From GCA-2697345 sp002697345 (lineage in GTDB: Bacteria > Pseudomonadota > Alphaproteobacteria > Rhodobacterales > Rhodobacteraceae): DNA of 64,000 bases. A model generated the notes under the pieces. The model searched no databases. It saw only the letters and a list, made by a program, of their open reading frames with translations, and was not told the DNA's origin. Positions within the stretch are counted from its first letter, which is position 1, and each line of letters opens with the position of its first letter. This document shows positions 43,945-53,247 of this stretch, piece after piece. Where the stretch lies: the NCBI GenBank assembly GCA_943787605.1, contig CALSNB010000001.1:1116001-1180000 (forward strand), read 5' to 3'. Both the position numbers and the translations under genes were made by a program.

Positions 43945-45300
43945 TCACCGTCTCTGTGGTTTTGGTTTTGTTCTTTTTTTACCTCTTAGCTGGGACTTCT
44001 CAATTAAGCCTTCATACTGGTGCGCTAAAAGGTGACTTTGAACTTGTTGAATTGTATCCATAGTGACAGACACAACAATTAAAACCGATGTTCCGCCAAA
44101 ATAAAATGGTATGGCAAGTTGTGATCTTAATATTTCAGGAAGCAAACAGACAGCTGCGAGATAAGCTGCTCCTAAAACTAAAATACGGTTAACAACATAT
44201 TCAAGGTACTCAGCTGTTCTTTTTCCAGGTCGAATCCCAGGGACGAAACCATTTTGGCTCTTAAGATTTTCAGCAACCTCTTCAGGTTTAAATGAAACAT
44301 TAAAGGTATAAAAGTAAGCGAAAAAGACTATCATCACAGTAAAGAACAGAAGATAAAGAGGTTGACCAGGTCCAAAGTAAGCTAACACTGTTGACATAGC
44401 AGAACTAGTCTGAGTCCCTGAGAAAGTACTTAATGTAGTCGGCAAAAGAAGTAATGAGGAAGCAAAAATTGCTGGGATAACACCAGAGGGGTTAACTTTA
44501 ACAGGTAAGTTTGATGCACCACCATCATATACCTTCATGCCCACCTGCCTTCTTGGGTACTGAATATGAATTTTTCTCAAAGCTCGTTCCATAAATACCA
44601 CGAAGGTAATCGTAGCTATAACAACTATAAATACCCCTATAATCACCACTGGGCTAATTGACCCAGACCTCCCTTGAGCAAAGAATTGTGCAATTGCAGC
44701 AGGGACTTCCGCAATAATTCCTACAAAAATAATTAAAGAAATTCCGTTTCCTATTCCTCTAGCTGTTATTTGTTCTCCGAGCCACATAAGAAACATCGTC
44801 CCACCAACAAGAGTGATTATGCAGGTTATTCTAAAAAACCAACCTGGATCAGTGACTAAACCTGATCCTTCCAAACCTACTGACAGCCCATATGCTTGAA
44901 GTGTTGCTAAGAATACCGTTCCCAAACGAGTATATTGATTTATCTTTCGACGCCCAGGTTCACCCTCTTTTTTTAGTTGCTCCATGTAAGGCACCATTGC
45001 GGTCATAAGTTGAACAATAATGGATGCAGAGATATAAGGCATTATCCCCAGAGCAAATAAACCCATCCTACCAATCGCACCACCAGTGAACATGTTGAGC
45101 ATCCCACCAATACCTGATGCAGCTTGCTCAACAAAAGACTTAAGAGCTTCTGAGTCAATTCCGGGAACAGGTATATAGGTCCCAAGGCGGTAAACTATAA
45201 GCAGGCCTATTGCAAAAAGTATTCTTTGTCTAAGCTCAGTCGCCTTGCCAAAAGCTGACCAACTCATGTTCTGCGCCATTTGTTCTGCTGCGGATGCCAT
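43945..45300 (-). CDS. secY: Protein translocase subunit SecY
   Basis: Channel subunit of the Sec translocon: 451 residues with about ten membrane helices. The N terminus SWSAFGKATELRQRILFAI and GIMPYISASIIVQL are typical, and IQYPRRQVG marks a cytosolic loop for ribosome and SecA binding. It follows rplO after 107 bases and is joined to adk. Confidence 0.96.
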   Translation of the reverse strand: MASAAEQMAQNMSWSAFGKATELRQRILFAIGLLIVYRLGTYIPVPGIDSEALKSFVEQAASGIGGMLNMFTGGAIGRMGLFALGIMPYISASIIVQLMTAMVPYMEQLKKEGEPGRRKINQYTRLGTVFLATLQAYGLSVGLEGSGLVTDPGWFFRITCIITLVGGTMFLMWLGEQITARGIGNGISLIIFVGIIAEVPAAIAQFFAQGRSGSISPVVIIGVFIVVIATITFVVFMERALRKIHIQYPRRQVGMKVYDGGASNLPVKVNPSGVIPAIFASSLLLLPTTLSTFSGTQTSSAMSTVLAYFGPGQPLYLLFFTVMIVFFAYFYTFNVSFKPEEVAENLKSQNGFVPGIRPGKRTAEYLEYVVNRILVLGAAYLAAVCLLPEILRSQLAIPFYFGGTSVLIVVSVTMDTIQQVQSHLLAHQYEGLIEKSQLRGKKRTKPKPQRR

Positions 45301-45407
45301 GGACTAAGACTTTCTTGTTTTTTCTACTAATAATAAAAAGACTATATTTCTGAATTTATGTCAAATTTCAATTCTATATACTCAAAATTACCTTTGTTAT
45401 TTTATTA

Positions 45408-45875
45408 CTATTTGCTAGAAGTAGAAGTTTTTAAAACTCCTCCTAATTTCTCAACTGCATCAACTGCCGCTTTAGAAGCACCAGTCACTAAAATATTTAA
45501 TTTTGATGTAGCAGTACCTTTAGCCAAGACCCTTACTCCATCAAGCTTACGACGTACTATTCCTGTTTCAAGTAATAAATCTTCATTGATTTCTTTAGAA
45601 GCGTCCAATTTTTTAGAATCAATAAACTTTTGAATAAGACCGAGGTTAATTACTGCGTAGCTTTTACGATTTGGTTTGTTGAACCCACGTTTAGGCAAAC
45701 GCATATATAAAGGCATTTGTCCGCCTTCATAACCATTCAAGGCAACTCCTGACCTGGATTTTTGACCTTTAATCCCCCTCCCAGCGGTTTTTCCTTTTCC
45801 TGATCCAGGACCACGCCCCACACGTTTTTTTTTCCGAGTTGCACCAGGATTATCATGGAGTTCGTTTAATCTCAT
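45408..45875 (-). CDS. rplO: 50S ribosomal protein L15
   Basis: A 155-residue protein beginning MRLNELHDNPGATRKKKRVG, with the glycine-rich GRGPGSGKGKTAGRGIKGQK segment. It helps assemble the 50S late. The gap to rpmD is 75 bases and to secY 107. Confidence 0.96.
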   Translation of the reverse strand: MRLNELHDNPGATRKKKRVGRGPGSGKGKTAGRGIKGQKSRSGVALNGYEGGQMPLYMRLPKRGFNKPNRKSYAVINLGLIQKFIDSKKLDASKEINEDLLLETGIVRRKLDGVRVLAKGTATSKLNILVTGASKAAVDAVEKLGGVLKTSTSSK

Positions 45876-45950
45876 TTTATTATCTCCTTTGCTGCCTTTG
45901 ATATTCAGAATACCAATTATGAAAGTCAGCTGTATCTTTTAATCTTAAAA

Positions 45951-46142
45951 CTAACCTATCTCTTTAGTAATTTTTACTAAATGAGAAATAGAGTTAACCA
46001 TGCCCCTCACTGAAGGAGTATCCTCAAGCTCTCTACTTTTATTCATCTTATTTAAACCTAAACCCACCAACGTAGCACGCTGTTTTCCAGGTCTGCGTAT
46101 AGGTGAACCAGTCTGTTTGACTACAATTTTTTTTCCCATCAT
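45951..46142 (-). CDS. rpmD: 50S ribosomal protein L30
   Basis: A 63-residue protein of the ferredoxin-like L30 fold; KQTGSPIRRPGKQRATLVGL and LNKMNKSRELEDTPSVRGM are diagnostic. It is 4 bases after rpsE in the spc operon. Confidence 0.95.
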   Translation of the reverse strand: MMGKKIVVKQTGSPIRRPGKQRATLVGLGLNKMNKSRELEDTPSVRGMVNSISHLVKITKEIG

Positions 46143-46146
46143 GCCC

Positions 46147-46716
46147 TCACACTTCCGCCAGCGGTTCAGTCACCACAACTTTTGAAGACGTTTGAAGAAT
46201 TTCAGAAACCTTCTTTCCTCTTCTCTGCGCAACCATTCGAGGACTTGACTCATCTCTAAGTCCATCCATTGTAGCTCGCACCATATTATAGGGGTTTTGT
46301 GAACCTATTGACTTTGCCACTACATCTTGAACCCCCAGCATTTCAAAAACAGCACGCATTGGGCCTCCAGCGATAATTCCAGTACCTTGAGGTGCAGTCC
46401 TCATTACAACTTTTCCAGCACCATGTCTGCCATTTACATCATGGTGGAGCGTTCTGCCTTCCTTTAGTGGCACTCGTATCAACTGCCTTTTAGCTTCTTC
46501 TGTTGCTTTTCGGATTGCCTCGGGAACCTCTTTTGCTTTCCCTTTACCAAACCCAACACGTCCCTTCTGATCACCGACAACCACTAAAGCAGCAAACCCA
46601 AATCTTTTACCACCTTTAACAGTTTTTGATACCCTGTTGATCGCAACGAGACGATCCGAAAACTCCGGAGTTTCCTCGCGATCGCGACGGCCTCGATTTC
46701 CTGGTTCTTTTGCCAT
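46147..46716 (-). CDS. rpsE: 30S ribosomal protein S5
   Basis: A 189-residue protein that helps decoding accuracy. RVSKTVKGGKRFGFAALVVV and GKGKAKEVPEAIRKATEEAK are typical, and GTGIIAGGPMRAVFEMLGV belongs to the C-terminal domain. It has a charged N-terminal extension of about 20 residues, usual in alphaproteobacteria. Confidence 0.97.
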   Translation of the reverse strand: MAKEPGNRGRRDREETPEFSDRLVAINRVSKTVKGGKRFGFAALVVVGDQKGRVGFGKGKAKEVPEAIRKATEEAKRQLIRVPLKEGRTLHHDVNGRHGAGKVVMRTAPQGTGIIAGGPMRAVFEMLGVQDVVAKSIGSQNPYNMVRATMDGLRDESSPRMVAQRRGKKVSEILQTSSKVVVTEPLAEV

Positions 46717-46727
46717 CCATCTTCTCC

Positions 46728-47087
46728 TTAAATTTTTAATCCACCTTCACGAGCGGCTTCAGCTAATGCTTTAACCTTCCCATGAAACAAATATCCACCA
46801 CGATCGAAATATGCTTCCTTTACGCCAGCTTTTTTTGCTCTCTCAGCAATTGCAACACCCACAGCAATAGCAACCTGAGTGTTGTTTTTACCAACTTCAC
46901 CTAAGGAAACTTCCAATGAAGATGCTGAAGCTAATGTTTTTCCAGCAACGTCATCGATTAACTGAGCACTTATATTTTTGTTAGAACGGAATACAGAAAG
47001 TCTTGCACGTCCCACATTTACTTTTCTTAACTTATTTCGTACGCGTAAACGGCGTTTTAGAAACAAATTCCTTTTACTATTGGCCAT
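46728..47087 (-). CDS. rplR: 50S ribosomal protein L18
   Basis: A 119-residue 5S-rRNA-binding protein. RRLRVRNKLRKV, RLSVFRSNKNISAQLIDD and the end FDRGGYLFHGKVKALAEAAR are L18 features. It is 12 bases after rplF and 11 before rpsE. Confidence 0.97.
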   Translation of the reverse strand: MANSKRNLFLKRRLRVRNKLRKVNVGRARLSVFRSNKNISAQLIDDVAGKTLASASSLEVSLGEVGKNNTQVAIAVGVAIAERAKKAGVKEAYFDRGGYLFHGKVKALAEAAREGGLKI

Positions 47088-47099
47088 ATCCTGAGTTCC

Positions 47100-47633
47100 T
47101 TATTTCTTTTTACCGTCTTTACGGAAAATGTACTCATCTTTATATTTGATACCTTTCCCTTTATAGGGCTCAGGTTTTTTCCAAGCTCTAATATTGGCAG
47201 CAACTTGACCTACCAACTGAGAATCAATTCCTTCAACAACTATCTCGGTTAACTTCGGTGCAGTAACATTCACGCCGTCCGGTATTTCAAAGTTCACGTC
47301 GTGAGAAAGCCCTAAATTAAGCTTTAAGACTTTGCCAGACACTTGCGCCCTGTAACCAACCCCATTTATTTCAAGCTGTTTTCTAAAACCAGAGGAGACG
47401 CCAGTGACTAAATTTGATACCATAGTTCTACTCATACCCCATTGTTGGCGTGCTCGCTTAGAACTACCCCTTGGCTCTATCGCAACGGCGCTATCTGATA
47501 TTTTTACAGTTACGTCATCTGTAGCCGTAAATGATAGCTCACCTTTTGGTCCCTTAACTAATATTGTTTGGCCCGACAAAGTTGCTGACACTCCTGTAGG
47601 AAGTTCCACCGGTTTTTTTCCAATTCGTGACAT
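47100..47633 (-). CDS. rplF: 50S ribosomal protein L6
   Basis: A 177-residue protein with two L6 repeats. MSRIGKKPVELPTGV opens it, and KKPEPYKGKGIKYKDEYI is the C-terminal signature near the factor-binding site. It is 10 bases after rpsH. Confidence 0.97.
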   Translation of the reverse strand: MSRIGKKPVELPTGVSATLSGQTILVKGPKGELSFTATDDVTVKISDSAVAIEPRGSSKRARQQWGMSRTMVSNLVTGVSSGFRKQLEINGVGYRAQVSGKVLKLNLGLSHDVNFEIPDGVNVTAPKLTEIVVEGIDSQLVGQVAANIRAWKKPEPYKGKGIKYKDEYIFRKDGKKK

Positions 47634-47643
47634 TAAATTCTCC

Positions 47644-48036
47644 CTAGAAGACCGTACAAATTATTTCACCACCAATATTATGAGAGCGCGCTGTTGCGTC
47701 AGACATAACTCCTTTAGGTGTACTCACAATGGATAACCCTAGGCCTTGGCGCACAGTAGGAATATCTTTTGCTCCAACGTAAACACGTCGTCCTGGCTTA
47801 GAAACCCTATTGATTTCCCGAATTACGGGTACGCCATCATAATACTTTAAACTAATCTCAAGTGTTGGAAATCCGCTACTATCAGATTTTTTCTCATAAC
47901 CCCTGATGTAACCTTCATCTCTCAAAACATCTAGAACCCAAGCTCTAAGCTTTGAGTCTGGCGACATTACTATTGATTTTCCACGCATTTGAGAATTACG
48001 GATTCGTGTAAGCATATCTGCTATTGGATCATTCAT
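47644..48036 (-). CDS. rpsH: 30S ribosomal protein S8
   Basis: A 130-residue protein that binds helix 21 of 16S rRNA and, in E. coli, represses the spc operon at the L5 region. NDPIADMLTRIRNSQMRG and the C-terminal GLGLSIVSTPKGVMSD with GGEIICTVF are conserved. It is 12 bases after rpsN. Confidence 0.97.
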   Translation of the reverse strand: MNDPIADMLTRIRNSQMRGKSIVMSPDSKLRAWVLDVLRDEGYIRGYEKKSDSSGFPTLEISLKYYDGVPVIREINRVSKPGRRVYVGAKDIPTVRQGLGLSIVSTPKGVMSDATARSHNIGGEIICTVF

Positions 48037-48048
48037 ACCTGCGTTCCC

Positions 48049-48354
48049 CTACCAACTCGACTTTACCATACCTGGTATCTGTCCATTAGAACCAAGATCT
48101 CGTAGAGCAATTCTGCTAATCTTTAATTTACGATAATAAGCATGCGGCCTTCCTGTTATTTGGCAGCGGTTATGAAGCCTAGTCGCCGAACCATTCCTAG
48201 GAAGTTCTGCAAGTTTTAATCGTGCTGAAAACCGCTCCTCCATAGGTAGATCCCTATTATCCGCGATCGTCTTTAGTGCAAGTCTCTTGGAAGCATACTT
48301 CTTAACAAGCTTTGCCCTCTTTTTTTCTCTTTCAATCATTGCTTTCTTAGCCAT
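48049..48354 (-). CDS. rpsN: 30S ribosomal protein S14 (zinc-free type)
   Basis: A 101-residue long-form S14 without the four zinc cysteines. MAKKAMIEREKKRAKLVKKY opens it, and RLHNRCQITGRPHAYYRKLK followed by MVKSSW closes it. It is 21 bases after rplE. Confidence 0.97.
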   Translation of the reverse strand: MAKKAMIEREKKRAKLVKKYASKRLALKTIADNRDLPMEERFSARLKLAELPRNGSATRLHNRCQITGRPHAYYRKLKISRIALRDLGSNGQIPGMVKSSW

Positions 48355-48375
48355 ATGTCTAGTCCTTCCAGCGGA

Positions 48376-48939
48376 TCAATTGTTGAAAGGCATGTTGAAT
48401 TTCTTCAACAAGCTCTTTGCTTCTATATCTGTAGTGGCACTGGTACAAATGATTATGTCCAGCCCCCATATTTCATCTACTTTATCAAAATCTACTTCAG
48501 GGAAAACTATATGTTCCTTCATTCCCATTGCATAGTTGCCAGTACCATCAAACGATTTTGCAGAGACACCTCGAAAGTCCCTAATACGCGGCATAGCGAC
48601 GGTAATTAACCTATCAAGGAACTCAAACATACGGTCACCCCGTAATGTAACTTTTGTTCCTAGAGGCATGTCTTCACGAACTCTGAAAGCTGCGATTGAT
48701 TTTTTTGCAATAGTTGTAACGGCTAACTGACCGGCAATTGCCGTTAAATCTTTCTGGGCGGCTTTAGCCTTTTTTGTATCTCTAACCGCTTCTGCGCCAC
48801 AACCAATATTCAACACAATTTTCTGTAAGCCAGGTATTTGCATATCGTTCTTGTAAGAGAACTCTTCTTTTAGAGATGCTCTTATCACACTATTATAAAG
48901 CTCTTTAAGCCTTGGGGTATAATTTTCTGAATCCAACAT
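48376..48939 (-). CDS. rplE: 50S ribosomal protein L5
   Basis: A 187-residue 5S-rRNA-binding protein. LKEEFSYKNDMQIPGLQKIV and FRVREDMPLGTKVTLRG are typical. Its ATG overlaps the rplX stop by one base (TGATG). Confidence 0.97.
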   Translation of the reverse strand: MLDSENYTPRLKELYNSVIRASLKEEFSYKNDMQIPGLQKIVLNIGCGAEAVRDTKKAKAAQKDLTAIAGQLAVTTIAKKSIAAFRVREDMPLGTKVTLRGDRMFEFLDRLITVAMPRIRDFRGVSAKSFDGTGNYAMGMKEHIVFPEVDFDKVDEIWGLDIIICTSATTDIEAKSLLKKFNMPFNN

Positions 48940-49244
48940 CAGATCAAATCTCCTGTTGTCTTAGCAAAACGAGTTTTCTTTCCATCAGTAATTTTGAAAC
49001 CGACCCGTGTAGCTTTTCCATTAGCATCAACCAACGAAAGGTTACTTATTTGAATCGGCATAGGTTGAGGTACTTTCCCACCCTGAGTATTTTGACTTTG
49101 CTTAATATGCCTAATTGCAATGTTGACACCCTCAACGATTGCTTTTCCAGTACTTGGGTTTATCTTAGATATCTCACCCTCTTTGCCTTTATCTTTTCCA
49201 GCTAAAACGATAATTTTATCGCCTTTTTTTAACTTTGCAGCCAT
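48939..49244 (-). CDS. rplX: 50S ribosomal protein L24
   Basis: A 101-residue KOW-domain protein that starts 50S assembly. KLKKGDKIIVLAGKDKGKEG is the KOW motif. It starts 1 base after rplN and its stop overlaps the rplE start. Confidence 0.97.
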   Translation of the reverse strand: MAAKLKKGDKIIVLAGKDKGKEGEISKINPSTGKAIVEGVNIAIRHIKQSQNTQGGKVPQPMPIQISNLSLVDANGKATRVGFKITDGKKTRFAKTTGDLI

Positions 49245-49245
49245 C

Positions 49246-49614
49246 TTACAAAACCTCCGGAGCCAAAGAAATTATCTTCATAAAGTTTTTTGCCCTTAAC
49301 TCTCGAACAACTGGACCAAAAATACGCGTTCCTATTGGCTCATTAGCAGTATTTAAGATTACAGCAGCGTTTGTATCGAACCTAATAGCCGTACCGTCAT
49401 CTCTTCTGACTTCCTTAGCAGTCCTAACAACCACGGCCTTACGGACATCGCCTTTTTTAACTCTTCCACGAGGAATGGCTTCTTTAACAGAGACTACTAT
49501 TACGTCACCTACCGACGCGTACCGCCGTTTAGATCCGCCTAGTACTTTGATGCACTGAACTCGGCGTGCGCCGGAGTTGTCAGCTACATCCAGATTAGTT
49601 TGCATCTGGATCAT
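49246..49614 (-). CDS. rplN: 50S ribosomal protein L14
   Basis: A 122-residue protein. It begins MIQMQTNLDVADNSGARRVQ, the family N terminus, and has GDVIVVSVKEAIPRGRVKKG and GTRIFGPVVRELR. The gap to rpsQ is 60 bases. Confidence 0.97.
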   Translation of the reverse strand: MIQMQTNLDVADNSGARRVQCIKVLGGSKRRYASVGDVIVVSVKEAIPRGRVKKGDVRKAVVVRTAKEVRRDDGTAIRFDTNAAVILNTANEPIGTRIFGPVVRELRAKNFMKIISLAPEVL

Positions 49615-49674
49615 TTATTTTTCTCCCGACCTTTGAAAATTTCTCTCAGGGTTTCGATTAGTGGCAAGAACCGC

Positions 49675-49905
49675 TTACTCCGCGATTACCTCCCAACGCT
49701 TTGATTTTGATTTAGGCGCGCACTCTTGGATACGCACCATGTCACCGACTTTAAATATGTTACTTTCATCATGAGCCCTATACTTTTTTGAACTCCGAAT
49801 TGTCTTTTTTAGTACAGGATGTGTAAAACGTCGTTCTACTTGAACAGTTATAGTTTGTTCATTTTTATCGCTGGTTACATTACCCTGAAGAATACGCTTT
49901 GGCAT
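49675..49905 (-). CDS. rpsQ: 30S ribosomal protein S17
   Basis: A 76-residue OB-fold protein. NEQTITVQVERRFTHPVLKK and the motif FKVGDMVRIQECAPKSKSKR are diagnostic. It is 13 bases after rpmC. Confidence 0.96.
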   Translation of the reverse strand: MPKRILQGNVTSDKNEQTITVQVERRFTHPVLKKTIRSSKKYRAHDESNIFKVGDMVRIQECAPKSKSKRWEVIAE

Positions 49906-49918
49906 TTTAGTATGTTCC

Positions 49919-50122
49919 TTATTCTACCACAACTTTAGTGGATTTTTCGTTAATAATCGTTTTTACACGTGCCACTTCTCTTCTAGCTTGACGCATTCTA
50001 GCTGTATTCTCAACTTGACCAGTTGCCTGTTGAAAGCGAAGATTGAACCCTTCTTTTTTAAGGGTTTCCAACTCTTCATTCAGTTGATCACTAGTCTTTT
50101 CTCTCAGTTCCTTGGCGTCCAT
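49919..50122 (-). CDS. rpmC: 50S ribosomal protein L29
   Basis: A 67-residue helical protein near the exit tunnel. MDAKELREKTSDQLNEELE and FNLRFQQATGQVENTARMR are conserved. A gap of 95 bases separates it from rplP, with nothing recognisable in it. Confidence 0.96.
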   Translation of the reverse strand: MDAKELREKTSDQLNEELETLKKEGFNLRFQQATGQVENTARMRQARREVARVKTIINEKSTKVVVE

Positions 50123-50217
50123 CGCCTATTCCTCTTCATCAGAGTGCCCCGCCTAATTCATTTATTATCATAGAGCAATACATTAAGTGTTAATTCGGTT
50201 ATTAAATCTTACTAATT

Positions 50218-50631
50218 CTACCAATCCTCACGAATGACGACTCTCGTCTTAATGGGTAGTTTCATTGCTGCCAACCTAAGAGCTTCCCTTGCCACAGAGT
50301 CGGTCACCCCGTCAATCTCAAACATCACTCGTCCAGGCTTAACTTTTGCCGCCCAAAAGTCTACAGAACCTTTACCCTTACCCATCCTTACCTCTGTAGG
50401 TTTAGAGGTAACGGGAAGATCTGGAAAAACTCTAATCCATACTCGGCCTTGTCGTTTCATATGCCTCGTCATAGCCCGTCTGGCAGCTTCTATCTGACGA
50501 GCGGTAATACGCTCTGGCTCTGTGGCTTTCAACCCATAAGTACCAAAAGATACCAATGTACCACCTTTTGCCTCACCGTGGATTCGGCCTTTATGCATTT
50601 TGCGAAATTTTGTTTTCTTTGGCTGTAACAT
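50218..50631 (-). CDS. rplP: 50S ribosomal protein L16
   Basis: A 137-residue protein near the peptidyl-transferase centre. MLQPKKTKFRKMHKGRIHG and RVFPDLPVTSKPTEVRMGKG are the signatures. It is 12 bases after rpsC. Confidence 0.97.
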   Translation of the reverse strand: MLQPKKTKFRKMHKGRIHGEAKGGTLVSFGTYGLKATEPERITARQIEAARRAMTRHMKRQGRVWIRVFPDLPVTSKPTEVRMGKGKGSVDFWAAKVKPGRVMFEIDGVTDSVAREALRLAAMKLPIKTRVVIREDW

Positions 50632-50643
50632 TAGACCTCTCCC

Positions 50644-51351
50644 TTACCGACGTCCGCCAGCACCACGTGGCGCCGGACCATCTTGAATTTCCTGTTGTCT
50701 ACGGTCCCGTGCAGCCGGATCATGTTCCATAATTTCGCCTTTGAAAATCCATACTTTTATGCCAATAATACCATAAGCAGTCATCGCTTCAGAGGACGCA
50801 TAGTCAATATCTGCTCGCAATGTATGCAAAGGAACACGTCCTTCTCTATACCATTCCGTCCTAGCTATTTCGGCTCCACCAAGTCTACCAGCGACATTCA
50901 CTCTAATTCCAAGTGCTCCAATTCGCATCGCATTCTGAACCGCTCTTTTCATTGCCCTTCTAAACGATACACGCCTCTCTAGCTGTTGAGCTATAGACTC
51001 CGCTACCAGTTGACCATCGAGTTCGGGCTTACGTACTTCAACTATATTTAGATGTAACTCACTCTGTGTTAGATTCGCAATTTTCTTACGTAAGCCTTCA
51101 ATATCGGCACCTTTTTTACCAATTATAACGCCTGGTCTGGCAGTATGAATTGTAACTCTACATTTTTTATGAGGACGCTCAATTATTATTCTACTTACAC
51201 CAGATTGCTTACATTCTTCCTTAATGAAATTTCTAATGCTTATATCTTCAAGCAATAGATTTCCAAAATCCTTTGAGTCGGCATACCATCGACTATCCCA
51301 AGTACGATTGACTTGAAGGCGCATCCCAATTGGATTTACTTTTTGCCCCAT
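50644..51351 (-). CDS. rpsC: 30S ribosomal protein S3
   Basis: A 235-residue mRNA-entry protein. The KH domain carries RPGVIIGKKGADIEGLRKKI, and the C-terminal domain RVNVAGRLGGAEIARTEWYR. It overlaps the rplV stop by one base. Confidence 0.97.
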   Translation of the reverse strand: MGQKVNPIGMRLQVNRTWDSRWYADSKDFGNLLLEDISIRNFIKEECKQSGVSRIIIERPHKKCRVTIHTARPGVIIGKKGADIEGLRKKIANLTQSELHLNIVEVRKPELDGQLVAESIAQQLERRVSFRRAMKRAVQNAMRIGALGIRVNVAGRLGGAEIARTEWYREGRVPLHTLRADIDYASSEAMTAYGIIGIKVWIFKGEIMEHDPAARDRRQQEIQDGPAPRGAGGRR

Positions 51352-51731
51352 TAAGCTTGCTCCTCAGTTTGACGGACCTTTATAGTTAGCTCCGAAAAAG
51401 GTTTCAATAATTTTCCAAAACGCCCTCTAGCTCTTGGCCTACCTCGTTTTAGTGTAATATTTTTGCCCACATAAGCCTCTGCAACAATCAACTCATCAAC
51501 ATCCAAGTTGTGATTATTTTCGGCATTTGCAACAGCAGACTGTAGACATTTTTTTACATCATCTGATATTCTTTTCTTCGAGAAAGTCAGGTCAGAAAGT
51601 GCCTTGCCAACCTTTTTTCCTCGAATGAGCTGCGCAACAAGATTTAGCTTTTGCGGAGATGTTTTAAGCATTTTAAGCTTCGCCATTGCTTCATTATCAG
51701 CGACTCTACGTAGATTTTTTTCTTTACCCAT
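51351..51731 (-). CDS. rplV: 50S ribosomal protein L22
   Basis: A 126-residue tunnel protein. LKMLKTSPQKLNLVAQLIRG and TLKRGRPRARGRFGKLLKPF are conserved; the last forms the beta-hairpin in the exit tunnel. It is 3 bases after rpsS. Confidence 0.97.
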   Translation of the reverse strand: MGKEKNLRRVADNEAMAKLKMLKTSPQKLNLVAQLIRGKKVGKALSDLTFSKKRISDDVKKCLQSAVANAENNHNLDVDELIVAEAYVGKNITLKRGRPRARGRFGKLLKPFSELTIKVRQTEEQA

Positions 51732-51734
51732 GAC

Positions 51735-52013
51735 CTACTTCCTCTTCGCTTTTTTATCAGCAGTGTGACCGTGGTAGGTCCGTGTTGGTGAATACTCTCC
51801 AAACTTTTGACCTATCATATCTTCTGAGACGGCGACTGGTATATGTTTTCGTCCATTATAAACACCAAATGTTAAGCCAACAAACTGAGGCAGGATGGTC
51901 GATCGTCTTGACCAAATCTTTATAACTTCGTTTCTTCCACTCTCTTTAGATTTCTCGGCCTTCTTCAAGACGTAAGAATCAACAAATGGACCTTTCCAAA
52001 CTGATCTAGACAT
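51735..52013 (-). CDS. rpsS: 30S ribosomal protein S19
   Basis: A 92-residue head protein. MSRSVWKGPFVDSYVLKKA and RRSTILPQFVGLTFGVYNGR are typical. It starts 1 base after rplB. Confidence 0.97.
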   Translation of the reverse strand: MSRSVWKGPFVDSYVLKKAEKSKESGRNEVIKIWSRRSTILPQFVGLTFGVYNGRKHIPVAVSEDMIGQKFGEYSPTRTYHGHTADKKAKRK

Positions 52014-52014
52014 A

Positions 52015-52857
52015 TTATCGACCCTTCTTCTTAGCGTGACGTGAACGTAATATTAATCTGCTTGAGGCCTTGTTTTTGTTACGCGTACGAGCACCTTTCG
52101 TAGGCTTTCCCCAAGGAGTGACAGGGTGTCGACCTCCCGAAGTCCGCCCCTCACCTCCACCATGCGGGTGGTCAATTGGGTTCATGGCAACTCCACGAAC
52201 TGACGGCCTAATACCTTTGTTCCTATTTCTACCAGCCTTGCCAAGGTTTTGGTTCGAATTGTCTGGGTTTGAAACGGCACCAACAGTACACATACATTCT
52301 TGCCTAACTAACCTGAGTTCACCAGAAGACAGTCGTATTTGCGCATACCCACCATCTCTTCCAACAAATTGTGCATAAGTTCCAGCTGCTCTTGCAATTT
52401 GCCCACCTTTACCCATTTTTAGCTCTACATTATGAACAATTGTTCCGATAGGTAGCCCAGAGAACGGCATCGCATTACCCGGCTTAACATCTGCTTTTGA
52501 GGAAGCTATTATCTTATCACCTACTCCTAACCGTTGAGGTGCAAGAATATAAACACGCTCTCCATCTTCATAGGCAATTAATGCTATAAATGCAGTCCGG
52601 TTTGGATCATACTCTATACGCTCAACCACACCGACCATATCAAATTTTGTTCTTTTGAAATCAACTATACGATAGAGACGCTTTGCACCTCCACCTTTAC
52701 GGCGCATAGTAATTCGTCCGGTATTGTTACGACCGCCATTCTTCGTTAACCCCTCTGTAAGAGATTTAAGTGGACGACCTTTCCAAAGTTCCGAACGGTC
52801 AATCAGAACCAACCCTCGTTGGCCCGGCGTGGTCGGCTTATACGACTTTAGTGCCAT
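52015..52857 (-). CDS. rplB: 50S ribosomal protein L2
   Basis: A 280-residue rRNA-binding protein near the peptidyl-transferase centre. MALKSYKPTTPGQRGLVLID opens it, and RGVAMNPIDHPHGGGEG includes the conserved histidine needed for activity. It is 93 bases after rplW; the gap contains a perfect hairpin. Confidence 0.97.
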   Translation of the reverse strand: MALKSYKPTTPGQRGLVLIDRSELWKGRPLKSLTEGLTKNGGRNNTGRITMRRKGGGAKRLYRIVDFKRTKFDMVGVVERIEYDPNRTAFIALIAYEDGERVYILAPQRLGVGDKIIASSKADVKPGNAMPFSGLPIGTIVHNVELKMGKGGQIARAAGTYAQFVGRDGGYAQIRLSSGELRLVRQECMCTVGAVSNPDNSNQNLGKAGRNRNKGIRPSVRGVAMNPIDHPHGGGEGRTSGGRHPVTPWGKPTKGARTRNKNKASSRLILRSRHAKKKGR

Positions 52858-52879
52858 GCTTTCTGTCTTCCGTCTAATT

Positions 52880-52898
52880 AAGACCTTATCAAGGTCTT
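52880..52898 (-). other. Intercistronic hairpin between rplW and rplB
   Basis: A perfect 8-bp stem, AAGACCTT / AAGGTCTT, with a 3-base loop lies 22 bases before rplB. There is no U-tract. It may be a processing or pausing site, and it occupies part of one of the few loose gaps of the S10 operon. Confidence 0.4.
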
Positions 52899-52950
52899 GT
52901 TAAAATTATCTCATCGGTCAAAACCAACCAATAAGGGTTACCTATTTAAA

Positions 52951-53247
52951 TTAAAGCCCTGTTGAAACGTCAATAGTATTACCTTCTTCTAACGTCACGT
53001 ACGCTTTCTTTCTATCTTTCCTCTTACCCAGTTGGCCACGGAACCTCTTTACTTTACCTTTAGTAATCGAAGTATTAACCGCCTTTACCTTAACTCCAAA
53101 GAGCGCCTCAACGGCCTCTTTTATAACAATTTTATTTGAACTCATCGAAACTTCAAAAACTACTGCATTCGACGCTGAGGCCATCGTAGCTTTTTCGGTC
53201 ACGATCGGGTTTCGTATTACATCATAATATTCAGCTTTCATTTTCAT
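52951..53247 (-). CDS. rplW: 50S ribosomal protein L23
   Basis: A 98-residue protein at the tunnel exit where trigger factor and SRP bind. YYDVIRNPIVTEKATMASAS and FGVKVKAVNTSITKGKVKRF are typical. It overlaps the rplD stop by 4 bases (ATGA). Confidence 0.96.
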   Translation of the reverse strand: MKMKAEYYDVIRNPIVTEKATMASASNAVVFEVSMSSNKIVIKEAVEALFGVKVKAVNTSITKGKVKRFRGQLGKRKDRKKAYVTLEEGNTIDVSTGL